The position numbers and the translations under genes were made by a program. Positions 56,782 to 64,000 of a stretch of 64,000 bases of DNA are shown here, piece after piece. The notes under the pieces were generated by a model. The model was given only the letters and a program-made list of their open reading frames with translations. It was not told the origin of the DNA and made no database searches. How positions within the stretch are numbered: the stretch's first letter is position 1; each line of letters opens with the position of its first letter. Source of the DNA: CAZQXD01 sp964597315 (lineage in GTDB: Bacteria; Pseudomonadota; Gammaproteobacteria; Competibacterales; Competibacteraceae); the NCBI GenBank assembly GCA_964597315.1, contig CAZQXD010000014.1:12011-76010 (forward strand), read 5' to 3'.

Positions 56782-58296
56782 TCAATCGCCTGCGGCGACG
56801 CCTTGCTGCCGCAGCCGGGCGCGGCGGTTGCGGTAAGACGGGAAGAACACCAGCAAGCTCGCGAGCACTAGCAAGGCCAGCGTCATCGGACGGTCAAAGA
56901 TGAAGCTTGCCCCGTCGTAGAGTTGCATCGAGCGGGCGAAGTTATCTTCCATCATTCGTCCGAGGATAAAGCCGATCAGCAGCGGTGCGAGGGGATAATC
57001 GGCGAAGCGCAGGGCCGTCGCGACCACTCCGAAACCGACCAGGATCAACAGCTCCGTGGCGTTGTTCTGACCGATGTACGCGCCCATCAGGGTAAAGAAC
57101 AGGATGAACGGGATAAGGTAATTACGCGGGATTTCCAGAATCTTGGCGATATAGGGAATCAACGGTAGATTCAGGATCAGCAGGACAAAATTGCCGATAT
57201 ACATTGAGATGATGACCGCCCAGAAGATATCGGGCGAGTCCACCATCAGCCGTGGACCGGGCGTGACGTTGAGCGCGATCAGCGCGCCTAGCAGGATGGC
57301 CGTGGTGCCCGAGCCCGGAATGCCCAGCGTCAGCAGCGGTACGAAGGAGCCGGTGCAGGCCGCGTTGTTGGCCGTCTCCGGCGCCGCCAGCCCCTTGATC
57401 GAGCCTTTGCCGAATTCCTTTTGCTCGGCCTCGCTGGCGATATTGCGCTCCACCGCATAGCCGAGAAACGAGGCGATGGTCGCTCCCGCGCCCGGCAGGA
57501 CGCCGATGAAAAAACCCTGAATCGATTGTCGGCCGATGACCGGCGCGATACTGCGCGCCTCTTGACGACTGATACGCAGCCCGGTGATCTTGCCGCCGTC
57601 GCCGGTAGGCGCTTGCTTCGGCCTGAGTACCAGAAAGAGCGCCTCGGGCAGGGCGAACATCGCCATCGCCAGGGTGATGAAGCTGAAACCCGACTGGAGG
57701 TCCATCAACCCCATGGTGAAGCGTGGCATATTGAATAATGCCCCCTCGCCGACGGTGGCCATGGCCAGACCGGCGATGGTCATCAGCAGAGCCTTGGCGA
57801 CCTGCCCCGTTCCCGCGAACGCGGCGATGGCCGATAGACCCACCACCATGAGCGCGAAGTACTCCGCCGAGTGGAACAGCAGGGCCACCGTGGACAGCGC
57901 CGGAGCGAAGACCATCAACAGCAGAGCGCCGACTGTGCCACCGGCGAAGCTGGCGATCGCGGCGATGGTCAGCGCCTTGCCGGCCTGTCCCGAACGCGCC
58001 ATGGGATAACCGTCGAAACTGCTGGCGACCGTACCGGCGACGCCGGGCGCGTTGAGCAGGATCGACGAGGTCGAACCGCCGAAGATCGCGCCGTAATAGA
58101 CCCCCGCCAACAGGATCAGCGCTGCGGTAGGATCGCCGAGGGTGATGGCGATGGGGATCATGATGGCGATGATCGACATGGGACCCAGACCCGGGAGCAT
58201 GCCGATAAAGGTGCCGATCAAACAGCCGCCAATGACCATCAGGAGGTTAGAGATCGAGAAGGCCGTACTCAGGCCGATGATGATGCCGTCGATCAT
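56782..58296 (-). CDS. tctA: Tripartite tricarboxylate transporter large membrane subunit TctA
   Basis: A 504-residue membrane protein with the TctA architecture: GTFIGMLPGLGPMSIIAIMIPI, FGGSTSSILLNAPGVAGTVASSFDGYPMARSGQAGKAL, the second PGxGAT loop (VLPGAGATIASFLGYAVERN) and TLGIPGSGTTAILLGALIAL. It forms the transport channel with TctB for substrates bound by TctC (tricarboxylates such as citrate, or other carboxylates). It follows tctB by 12 bases. It ends about 72 bases before the AbrB remnant. Confidence 0.93.
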   Translation of the reverse strand: MIDGIIIGLSTAFSISNLLMVIGGCLIGTFIGMLPGLGPMSIIAIMIPIAITLGDPTAALILLAGVYYGAIFGGSTSSILLNAPGVAGTVASSFDGYPMARSGQAGKALTIAAIASFAGGTVGALLLMVFAPALSTVALLFHSAEYFALMVVGLSAIAAFAGTGQVAKALLMTIAGLAMATVGEGALFNMPRFTMGLMDLQSGFSFITLAMAMFALPEALFLVLRPKQAPTGDGGKITGLRISRQEARSIAPVIGRQSIQGFFIGVLPGAGATIASFLGYAVERNIASEAEQKEFGKGSIKGLAAPETANNAACTGSFVPLLTLGIPGSGTTAILLGALIALNVTPGPRLMVDSPDIFWAVIISMYIGNFVLLILNLPLIPYIAKILEIPRNYLIPFILFFTLMGAYIGQNNATELLILVGFGVVATALRFADYPLAPLLIGFILGRMMEDNFARSMQLYDGASFIFDRPMTLALLVLASLLVFFPSYRNRRARLRQQGVAAGD

Positions 58297-58308
58297 GATG
58301 CGGTCTCC

Positions 58309-58791
58309 TTAGAACAGCGAGGGCAGGGGGCTTAAGAAGATTCCCAGCACCTGTTGCACCAGATACCAGACGATGCCTGCGGCCAGCGCCGCTACGGGTA
58401 TCAGGACGTGCCATTTGCGTTCCCCGAGGATGGCGCCGCCGATGACAATGAACAGGGTGGTGGTGATCAGAAAGCCCAGCGGCCGGAGAGTCAGCGCGTA
58501 GACCGCCATGAGCAGCAACAGACCGAGCGCCTGACCGAGGTTATAGTCTCTCAGTCGGCGGTGATCGATATCCGGGGTCTTTTCCTCGGTACTGGATTTT
58601 TCGAGATTGAACAGAATTATCACCGAGGCGAGTATACCCAGCACCGCCAGCACCTTGGGAAAGGTCGATGGCCAGATCGGGGTTCGTTGCATGAACGGCG
58701 GCAGCAGATGATCCATAGTGAAAAAGGCCGCGTAGCCATAGACGCAGAAGATTACCAGGGCGAACAGCGCGATCCATCGATCGAGAGCCAT
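58309..58791 (-). CDS. tctB: Tripartite tricarboxylate transporter small membrane subunit TctB
   Basis: A 160-residue protein with four membrane segments (ALDRWIALFALVIFCVYGYAAF; FPKVLAVLGILASVIILF; ALGLLLLMAVYALTLRPLGFLITTTLFIVIGG; WHVLIPVAALAAGIVWYLVQQVLGIFL), matching TctB. The ATG at 58791 has GGAGAAACGC upstream and is preferred over an ATG at 58818. It lies between tctC and tctA, in the standard tctC-tctB-tctA order. Confidence 0.88.
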   Translation of the reverse strand: MALDRWIALFALVIFCVYGYAAFFTMDHLLPPFMQRTPIWPSTFPKVLAVLGILASVIILFNLEKSSTEEKTPDIDHRRLRDYNLGQALGLLLLMAVYALTLRPLGFLITTTLFIVIGGAILGERKWHVLIPVAALAAGIVWYLVQQVLGIFLSPLPSLF

Positions 58792-58882
58792 GCGTTTCTC
58801 CACGTTAGTTAATATCACCGACTTTAGACGATGCTATTGGCGAGTCCATTCGTCTTTGCGACCATGAACTCGTCGGCGGATT

Positions 58883-59875
58883 TTAGAGAAAGCCCAGCTT
58901 CTTCATCAGATTGCCGATCTGCTGTTCCTGGTTTTCGAGGAAAGCGCGGAAATCCTCGCCGGAGTGATGGATGTTCACCCAGCCGTTACGGGTCCGCACG
59001 TCTTCCCATGCCTCGGTGTCGTACATCTTGGCAAGCACCTCCCGATACTGTTCGGCCTGTTCCTCGGGCATACCCGGCGCTCCGAAAAAGCCGCGCCAGT
59101 TGACGAATTCCACGTCGAGACCCTGTTCCTTCATGGTCGGGGCGTCCTCGTAGGCCGGAATACGTTCGGGGGCGGTGATACCGATGATCTTGATCTCGTC
59201 AGCCTTGGCCAGATCGATGGCCTCGGACAACCCAGTGGACAGCGCCTTGATTTCCCCCGAGAGCAGACCGGCCATCGCCTTGCCGCCGGCGTCGTAGGGA
59301 ATGTACTTGAAGGCGGTGGGATCGACGTCGGCGGCCTCCATCACCATCGCAACGACCAGGTGGTCCATGCTGCCGGGTACCGAACCGCCGCCGATGGCGA
59401 CCCCGGTGGGATCGGCCTTGTAAGCCTCGATCAGATCGTTCATCGAATCGATAGGGCTGTTCTTGTTGACGACCATGGCGGCATAATCGCCGATCGTGCC
59501 GGCGATCAAGGTCAGGTCGCGAAAATTGTGCGGGAACATCCCGGTCAGCGAGCGGATCACGATGGGGGTCGAGTTGACCATGAGCGTGCCGTGGTTGCTC
59601 TCCGCGTTCTCGATCAGATAGCCGATGGCCTTGCCGCCGCCACCGCCGGACATGTTCTCGTAACTGGCCGTGCCCACCAGACCCGACTTGGTGAGCGCCT
59701 CGCCGGTACCGCGGGCGGTGCCGTCCCAGCCGCCGCCCGCACCGCCTGGAATCAGAAAGTGGATGCTGTCGAGCATGGGCTCGTTCTGGGCGGCCATGGA
59801 GACCGTCAGCGTCGTCAGAACCAGGCCGGTGGCGAGAAGCGTGCGGCGGGTCAGAGTGGAAAGGATTTTCTTCAT
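58883..59875 (-). CDS. tctC: Tripartite tricarboxylate transporter periplasmic binding protein TctC
   Basis: A 330-residue periplasmic protein: signal peptide (MKKILSTLTRRTLLATGLVL), then IHFLIPGGAGGGWDGTARGTGEAL, ASYENMSGGGGGKAIGYL and AIGGGSVPGSMDHLVVAMVM, the Bug/TctC family marks. The ATG follows AAGGAGGACATC, an excellent ribosome-binding site; the reading frame runs further upstream without a stop into a citrate-synthase-type fragment, but the signal peptide fixes the start here. It captures a carboxylate for TctA/TctB. Substrate is unknown. Confidence 0.93.
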   Translation of the reverse strand: MKKILSTLTRRTLLATGLVLTTLTVSMAAQNEPMLDSIHFLIPGGAGGGWDGTARGTGEALTKSGLVGTASYENMSGGGGGKAIGYLIENAESNHGTLMVNSTPIVIRSLTGMFPHNFRDLTLIAGTIGDYAAMVVNKNSPIDSMNDLIEAYKADPTGVAIGGGSVPGSMDHLVVAMVMEAADVDPTAFKYIPYDAGGKAMAGLLSGEIKALSTGLSEAIDLAKADEIKIIGITAPERIPAYEDAPTMKEQGLDVEFVNWRGFFGAPGMPEEQAEQYREVLAKMYDTEAWEDVRTRNGWVNIHHSGEDFRAFLENQEQQIGNLMKKLGFL

Positions 59876-59926
59876 GATGTCCTCCTTATGGGGTAATTCA
59901 GGGGGGGCGTTGGGGGCCGGCGTCGA

Positions 59927-60148
59927 TGGCTCGGTATAACGCCAGCGATAGGCCAGCGGCGTTAGCCCCTTGCTGCGACTGCCCTGTTGCCTCTGTGCCC
60001 AGGCATGGGCCAGTACGCCCACTGAGCACAACGGACAGAACAAACCCCGCTCCAGTGATGGTTCGAAACCAAGTTCAGCATAGTTCACCGCCATGGACCC
60101 GTCGATATTCAACGGCGCCGGACGGCCCTTGCGCCGGTTCAACACCTC
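59927..60148 (-). pseudogene. C-terminal fragment of a citrate-synthase/citryl-CoA-lyase-type gene
   Basis: The frame upstream of tctC encodes RKGRPAPLNIDGSMAV, then NYAELGFEP, GLFCPLCSVGVLAHAWAQ and a Trp/Arg/Tyr-rich end (YRWRYTEP), which resembles the last 70 or so residues of citrate synthase/citryl-CoA lyase proteins (PLNIDGAMA..., GLVAHVHEE..., Y). The rest of the gene is gone: homology begins about three bases from the stop of the racemase gene. No stop separates the fragment from tctC. This was probably the gene next to the transporter in its source genome. Confidence 0.6.
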
Positions 60149-60150
60149 TC

Positions 60151-60843
60151 TCAGGCCAGGGCCAGCTCCACCGCCGCCTGGGCATGGATGGCCGTGGTGT
60201 CCAGCAGCGGCAGTTGGGTATCCCCCTGGCCCACTAGCAGACCGATCTCCGTGCAGCCCAATATCACCGCTTCGGCGCCCCGCCGGTTCAGGTTGTCGAT
60301 GATCCGCAGATAGGCCGCCTTCGAGTCCGCCTCGATCCGGCCTAGGCACAGTTCGTCGTAGATCACCCGATGTACCTGTTGGCGTTCCTCGGTTGATGGC
60401 GTCAGCACCTGGATGCCGTGGCGCTGGGATAGCCGACCCTTGTAGAAATCCTGCTCCATGGTGAACCCGGTGCCCAGCAACCCCACACTGGCATACCCCG
60501 CCTCCAGAATCCGGGCGGCGGTGGCGTCGGCGATATGCAGCAGAGGTAGCTCCACGGCCGCCTCGATGGTGTTGGCCACTTTGTGCATGGTGTTGGTGGC
60601 TAGCACCAGAAAATCCGCCCCGCCGGCCTCCAGACCTTGGGCGGCCTTGGCCAGTAGCGCCCCGGCCTGGTCCCAACGGCCCTGTTGCTGGAGGGTCTCG
60701 ATGGTCTGGAAATCCACGCTGTAGAGCAGGATGCTGGCCGAATGCAAGCCCCCCAGCCGGACCTTAATGCCTTCGTTCAGCAGCCGGTAGTACACGGCCG
60801 TGGACTCCCAACTCATACCCCCCAACAGGCCGATGGTTTTCAT
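60151..60843 (-). CDS. Aspartate/glutamate racemase family protein
   Basis: A 230-residue enzyme of the Asp/Glu racemase (YgeA-like) group. The N-terminal MKTIGLLGGMSWESTAVYYRLLNEG, the first catalytic-cysteine region DFLVLATNTMHKVAN (the usual C is a T here) and the second AEAVILGCTEIGLLVG with Cys are visible. It interconverts D- and L-amino acids; because the first position reads N-T rather than N-C, the activity may be one-sided or altered. The ATG at 60843 overlaps the stop of a small upstream ORF. It ends immediately beside the citrate-synthase-type fragment. Confidence 0.85.
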   Translation of the reverse strand: MKTIGLLGGMSWESTAVYYRLLNEGIKVRLGGLHSASILLYSVDFQTIETLQQQGRWDQAGALLAKAAQGLEAGGADFLVLATNTMHKVANTIEAAVELPLLHIADATAARILEAGYASVGLLGTGFTMEQDFYKGRLSQRHGIQVLTPSTEERQQVHRVIYDELCLGRIEADSKAAYLRIIDNLNRRGAEAVILGCTEIGLLVGQGDTQLPLLDTTAIHAQAAVELALA

Positions 60844-60977
60844 AGGCCGACACACTCCGGCCAGAACCGCGCCATGCCCCGGCGGTCGGCCCATACGCCA
60901 AAAGCCACTTCATTGGGTCGTCCCACGGCGTCGCCGTCGGCGGGGGGTTCGGGGCGGCGGGTGGTCGGTGTTTCCAC
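60840..60977 (-). CDS. Small GTG-start ORF coupled to the racemase gene (45 aa)
   Basis: A GTG at 60977 has GGAG seven bases upstream and opens 45 codons ending in a TGA that overlaps the racemase ATG as ATGA. The product (ETPTTRRPEPPADGDAVGRP, then NEVAFGVWADRRGMARFW) is proline-rich then basic. The F-G-x-W-x-D-R stretch recalls the C-terminal tail of some antitoxins, but no toxin gene is adjacent, so this is weak. Spacing and overlap support translation. Confidence 0.45.
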   Translation of the reverse strand: METPTTRRPEPPADGDAVGRPNEVAFGVWADRRGMARFWPECVGL

Positions 60978-61073
60978 GGTATATCTCCGGTATTCCAGGC
61001 GCAGGCAGTATAGTCGATTCGCCGGAGACGCTGATCTACACTCAGCCCACAGGCGACCGCGAGAGCAATCACC

Positions 61074-61757
61074 ATGCTGGATGTCACCATCGATCCCACC
61101 CTGGCCGATCCGGTCCCCGACCTGGTGTTGGGCTGGGTCGCCGCCAGTGTCGCCAATACCGACCACGACCCCGGATTATGGGCCAGGATCGACGCCCTGG
61201 CCGAGGGCCTGAGCGCGGACCTGCCCGTGGCGGATATTGCCGCCCTGCCGGCGGTGGTCGCCCAGCGGGCCGCCTACAAAGCCCTGGGCAAGGACCCGTC
61301 CCGCTATCGGGGTTCCGCCGAAGCCCTGTTGCGGCGGGTGGCCCAGGGCAAGGGCCTGTACCGGGTCAATACTTTGGTGGATCTGAACAATCTGTTGTCC
61401 TTGGAGACGGGCAACCCCCTGGGCTGCTACGACCGGGATCGGCTCGAACCGCCGCTGCTGCTGCGCGCCGGACAGGCCGGCGAGAGCTACCCTGGCATCG
61501 GCAAGGGGGCGCTCAACATTGAAAACCTGCCGGTGCTGGCCGACCGACAAGGGCCTTTTGGCAGCCCCACTAGCGATTCCCAGCGTAGCGCCGTGGGCGC
61601 GGACACCCGCCAGGTGCTGCTGGTGGTGTTTGCCTTCGGGGGCGCCGAGGGCCTGGACGCCACCCTGGAGCGGGCGGCGATGCTGCTGGAACGGCATGCC
61701 CAAGGACGGCAGATCAGCATCGGAAGCGTGGGGGGGAGTCAAGGCCGGGTGGACTGA
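61074..61757 (+). CDS. B3/B4 (tRNA-editing-like) domain protein
   Basis: A 227-residue protein of the B3/B4 domain family, related to the editing domain of the phenylalanyl-tRNA synthetase beta chain. Marks are AAYKALGKDPSRYRGSAEALLRRV, GLYRVNTLVDLNNLLSLETGNPLGCYD and the ADTRQVLLVVFAF strand. Free-standing members are thought to bind or edit misacylated tRNA; function here is unproven. It is divergent from the racemase gene and convergent with the DUF2817 peptidase. Confidence 0.85.
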   Translation: MLDVTIDPTLADPVPDLVLGWVAASVANTDHDPGLWARIDALAEGLSADLPVADIAALPAVVAQRAAYKALGKDPSRYRGSAEALLRRVAQGKGLYRVNTLVDLNNLLSLETGNPLGCYDRDRLEPPLLLRAGQAGESYPGIGKGALNIENLPVLADRQGPFGSPTSDSQRSAVGADTRQVLLVVFAFGGAEGLDATLERAAMLLERHAQGRQISIGSVGGSQGRVD

Positions 61758-61783
61758 TCGAACCCCGTTGCGGCAAAACCGCT

Positions 61784-62815
61784 TTACCGGTCGAGGGCGA
61801 TGGCCTGGCGCGCCAGTTCCAGCCCCTGGGCCAGCACCGCCCGCCGCCAGCTCGGATGGTTCGGGCAGAACAAGCTCCTGAGCCGGTGCTTGGCCGGATG
61901 CGCCAAATCGCCGTCTCCATAGTGGTGCCAACGGTTCTCCTCTCGCAACCCATGGAGTACCCGCAACGCCGGATAGGCGCCGAATTCCTGGACCACCCCG
62001 GTGACCCGGGTTCCCGGCAAGGCGTTCGGCAGGGCGGCGCACAGGCCGCCACGGCTGGCGTAAGGGGGGGCAGTTTGAGACTTGACGAAGGCTGGAGCGG
62101 TGGGCGCTTGGCCGGATTCCAGGAACAGGGAACTCCGGCCCCAGCGGCCCAGGCCGGTATGCACATCAATGGCTAGCAGCCGCTCCACCCCGGACAAGGC
62201 GTCGGTCAGCCAGGCCAGATAGCGTCCCGGTCCTGGCTCCAGTCCGGCGCCACCGTAGAACAGCCCCTGGGGGTAATCGTGCTGGCCCCCGGCGATGGCT
62301 TGTTCCAGGGTGTGGTAGCCATGGCGCAGTATCAGGCCCAGCGCCCGCCACAAAAAACCGTCCTGGGCCGGGGGAGAGGGGGGATTGAGCCAAGGGTTCA
62401 CGATTCCGTACGCCGCTGGCGAGCCTCGCCAGCTTTGGCTGGGACCGGGGAAATTCCGGTTCAGATCCACGTTGGACTCGTTGACCCGGCGCAGCCAGGC
62501 CATGCCGTAGGGGTTAAGACCGTGGACCAGCACCAGGGCCTCGCCTGGGGGTAGGGATGGGGGCTGCTCCAGGAGCGCCGTCTGAATGGCCGACCCGGCG
62601 AAACCCTCTACCCCGTGTAGCCCGGAGCTGTGCAGCACCACCCGCCGGGGATGCTTGTCCCCCAGCCAGGCGATAGGGATGGACAGGGCATCGCTGCGGG
62701 GACCCCTGGCGTCCAACTCCAAACACGTGAGGGCGGCCCCGGCCCCGGCGGCGGCCCTCAGAAAGCGCCCATGGGCCTCTTGGTAATCCCTAGGGAAGCC
62801 GTGGTCGGTCACCAT
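61784..62815 (-). CDS. DUF2817 / M14-like metallopeptidase
   Basis: A 343-residue cytosolic protein of the DUF2817 family, a branch of the M14 carboxypeptidase superfamily. The zinc site is visible in HSSGLHGVEGFAGSAIQ (H and E), the NESNVDLNRNF motif binds substrate, and DVHTGLGRWG gives the second zinc His. QEFGAYPAL has the probable catalytic Glu. It likely removes C-terminal residues or hydrolyses amides, with unknown substrate. It is 10 bases from the dsbG-like gene on the same strand. Confidence 0.85.
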   Translation of the reverse strand: MVTDHGFPRDYQEAHGRFLRAAAGAGAALTCLELDARGPRSDALSIPIAWLGDKHPRRVVLHSSGLHGVEGFAGSAIQTALLEQPPSLPPGEALVLVHGLNPYGMAWLRRVNESNVDLNRNFPGPSQSWRGSPAAYGIVNPWLNPPSPPAQDGFLWRALGLILRHGYHTLEQAIAGGQHDYPQGLFYGGAGLEPGPGRYLAWLTDALSGVERLLAIDVHTGLGRWGRSSLFLESGQAPTAPAFVKSQTAPPYASRGGLCAALPNALPGTRVTGVVQEFGAYPALRVLHGLREENRWHHYGDGDLAHPAKHRLRSLFCPNHPSWRRAVLAQGLELARQAIALDR

Positions 62816-62825
62816 GGAAAGCGGC

Positions 62826-63641
62826 TCAGCGGAACCGTTCCAGGGTGGGATCGTCCAGTTCCTGCTCGGGCAATTTGAACAGCATGGGCAGGGTGCTGAG
62901 TTTGGGCATACCCTGAATCAGATGCGCCTTGTCGTCCTCGCTCCGGTACAGGATGGCCGGGGTGCCCACCACTTTGAGTTGCTCCATCAGTTGGGTGTTG
63001 GCGCGGATCTGATCCAGCAACGCCTGGGCGGGGGGGTCCTGGGGCAACTCGATGCCACCCTCGGCGAAGGCCGTCTCGTGAACTTTGAAGGCCAGCTCCG
63101 GGTTCTCGGCGCCCAAAATGGCGGCGGCTTTGGCGGCGCTGTCCGGGTGCAGATAGGCCACCAGTATCCACCGGATTTGCAAGCCGACGGCTTGGTAAGG
63201 CTGGCTGGCCTTCCACAGGGCGTGACAATAGGGGCAAAAGGGGTCGGCGATCACATACACCACGTTTTTGGGCGCCTTGGCCCCCTCCGCCACCCAGGTG
63301 GTTTGCTCCGCCCTGGCCCAGAGGCTTTCGTAATCGGGTATCACCGGGGTGTGTTCGGCCAGGTGGTCCTGGGTGAGGTTCTGGCCGTTGGCGTCCAGCA
63401 TCACCCCGATGATGACGTGCTGTTCATCGGAGGTGAGATACATCACGTTAGGCTTGCCCTGAAAGGTAATCACATACCCAGTCATGCCGGAGGGCGCCGA
63501 GAAATGGCTGTCTACCCGCACCCCGGATTGGATCAGGTACTCCACCGCCGGTGGGTGTTGGCCAGCGGCCAGGGCGGCGGTGGACAAGAGCAGCGGAATC
63601 AGACTTGACGATAGCGGCTTGAGCATGTTGGGTGGTCTCAT
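62826..63641 (-). CDS. dsbG: DsbG/DsbC-like periplasmic thiol:disulfide isomerase
   Basis: A 271-residue exported protein with a signal peptide (about 1-26), an N-terminal dimerisation domain (VEYLIQSGVRVDSHFSAPSG) and a thioredoxin-like domain with active-site CPYC at 136-139 and a cis-proline loop VVGTPAIL. DsbG-type features include GYVITFQGKPNVMYLTSDEQHVIIG. It reduces or isomerises disulfides in the periplasm, kept reduced by DsbD. The ATG at 63626 is an alternative start five residues in. The symbol is by closest resemblance; DsbC is possible. Confidence 0.85.
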   Translation of the reverse strand: MRPPNMLKPLSSSLIPLLLSTAALAAGQHPPAVEYLIQSGVRVDSHFSAPSGMTGYVITFQGKPNVMYLTSDEQHVIIGVMLDANGQNLTQDHLAEHTPVIPDYESLWARAEQTTWVAEGAKAPKNVVYVIADPFCPYCHALWKASQPYQAVGLQIRWILVAYLHPDSAAKAAAILGAENPELAFKVHETAFAEGGIELPQDPPAQALLDQIRANTQLMEQLKVVGTPAILYRSEDDKAHLIQGMPKLSTLPMLFKLPEQELDDPTLERFR

Positions 63642-63717
63642 GAGCGTGTTGTTATGATGTCATTCGTTCCGCCCCATCTTTCGCGTTCCCGGCTTTTGAA
63701 GAGACAAAAACGACCAA

Positions 63718-63939
63718 CTACCCGGAAAATATAGCCGGTACCCATGCACTCACTAAAGTAACTGGTGTTCTCTCACGGGCAGTAGCGATCCACCCGCCGT
63801 TCGACGGCGGCCAGCCGCTCGTGGAGGTCATGGTATTCGGCAGCCCAATAGCCACGTTGCAGCCGATGCTTGATCGAGGGTCAGTAACGTGCCAGTGAGT
63901 TCCGGGACCAGCGCCCTTATACAGGGTAGGTATTGCCAT
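63718..63939 (-). pseudogene. Probable degraded small gene at the right edge
   Basis: A 73-residue frame starts MAIPTLYKGAGPGTHWHVTD with no ribosome-binding site. A different frame at 63773-63880 encodes a coiled-coil-like KHRLQRGYWAAEYHDLHERL, then AAVERRVDRYCP and a stop, which looks like a real protein tail. The two fragments in different frames suggest a decayed gene or a junction. No family can be named. Confidence 0.3.
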
Positions 63940-63966
63940 GATTTATTAGCAAAACTCCGCGTAAAC

Positions 63967-63986
63967 CCTCGCCCAATCGGGCGGGG
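63967..63986 (+). other. Hairpin resembling the end of an IS200/IS605-type element
   Basis: CCTCGCCC (63967-63974) pairs with GGGCGGGG (63979-63986) through an AATC loop, with one G-T pair, in the context AAACCCTCGCCC...GGGATACAAGCGGG. This resembles the hairpin found near the right end of IS605/IS1341-type (TnpB) elements and their omega-RNA scaffolds. No tnpB gene is adjacent on the visible side, so it would be a remnant or an end whose element lies outside. The window ends 14 bases later. Confidence 0.35.
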
Positions 63987-64000
63987 ATACAAGCGGGAAC

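Noticed and set aside
59876..60676. Upstream extension of tctC reading frame as one fusion protein
   Set aside because: TctC has its own signal peptide and a perfect ribosome-binding site; most of the extension is a shadow of the racemase gene, and only 59927-60148 has family likeness.
61770..61782. GCGG/CCGC hairpin between the B3/B4 and DUF2817 genes as a terminator
   Set aside because: Only a four-base stem with three T residues; too weak to claim.
63961..64000. GC-rich hairpin considered as a CRISPR repeat
   Set aside because: Only a single copy is visible and it matches IS605-type ends better than known type I-E repeats.

Overview
The window is a GC-rich chromosomal segment from a gammaproteobacterium. 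The gene set (smc-zipA-ligA, ptsP, type II secretion gspCDE, FixL/FixJ-type signalling, a class I-like PHA synthase, a PEP-CTERM protein, short-form queF) would suit a Chromatiales/Ectothiorhodospiraceae-type environmental bacterium. That placement is inferred from gene content and not demonstrated. No rRNA, tRNA, CRISPR array or intact transposase was recognised.

Layout. 1-3.85 kb is an accessory patch: the N-terminal remnant of an MmeI-like restriction-modification gene joined to a TPR-gene tail, then a strikingly AT-rich cassette with a putative restriction enzyme, a C5-cytosine methyltransferase and a small HTH regulator. 4-10 kb carries a PLP Cys/Met enzyme, an AI-2E/PerM-type permease coupled to a metallophosphoesterase, a CarH/LitR-type MerR regulator with a TGTACA operator candidate, and a degenerate asparagine-synthetase-like protein. 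10-17 kb holds ptsP, a FixJ/FixL-like pair, a divergent PHA synthase and a small orphan gene. 17-27.5 kb holds a PEP-CTERM protein with a sigma-54-type promoter, cysZ, queF, the smc-zipA-ligA cell-division/DNA-repair block and a lipoprotein. 27.5-38 kb covers alpha-glucan metabolism (GH31 and glycogen phosphorylase, convergent on a strong hairpin), a diguanylate cyclase, an M1-like peptidase and a ChaN-PDZ protein. 38-52 kb contains gspC-gspD-gspE behind a bifunctional penicillin-binding protein, a large VanZ-like membrane protein, an MFS exporter and a VWA protein with a tandem 88-residue repeat array. 52-64 kb contains a DUF3616 protein, PbpC, another MFS protein, a tripartite tricarboxylate transporter (tctC-tctB-tctA) flanked on both sides by truncated genes, an Asp/Glu racemase, a B3/B4-domain protein, a DUF2817 peptidase and a DsbG-like disulfide isomerase. 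The right edge looks degraded and may hold an insertion-sequence end.

How genes work together. Storage metabolism is represented by PHA synthase, glycogen phosphorylase and GH31; envelope biogenesis by two class A PBPs, the secretin machinery, the VWA protein and DsbG; signalling by PTS-Ntr EI, the FixL/FixJ-like pair, MerR and c-di-GMP. The most unusual items are the restriction-modification cassette with near-identical 19-bp elements ahead of two of its genes, the apparent asparagine-synthetase pseudoenzyme, the sigma-54/hairpin architecture in front of the PEP-CTERM gene, the 88-residue repeat array, and the transporter cassette with broken genes at both borders.
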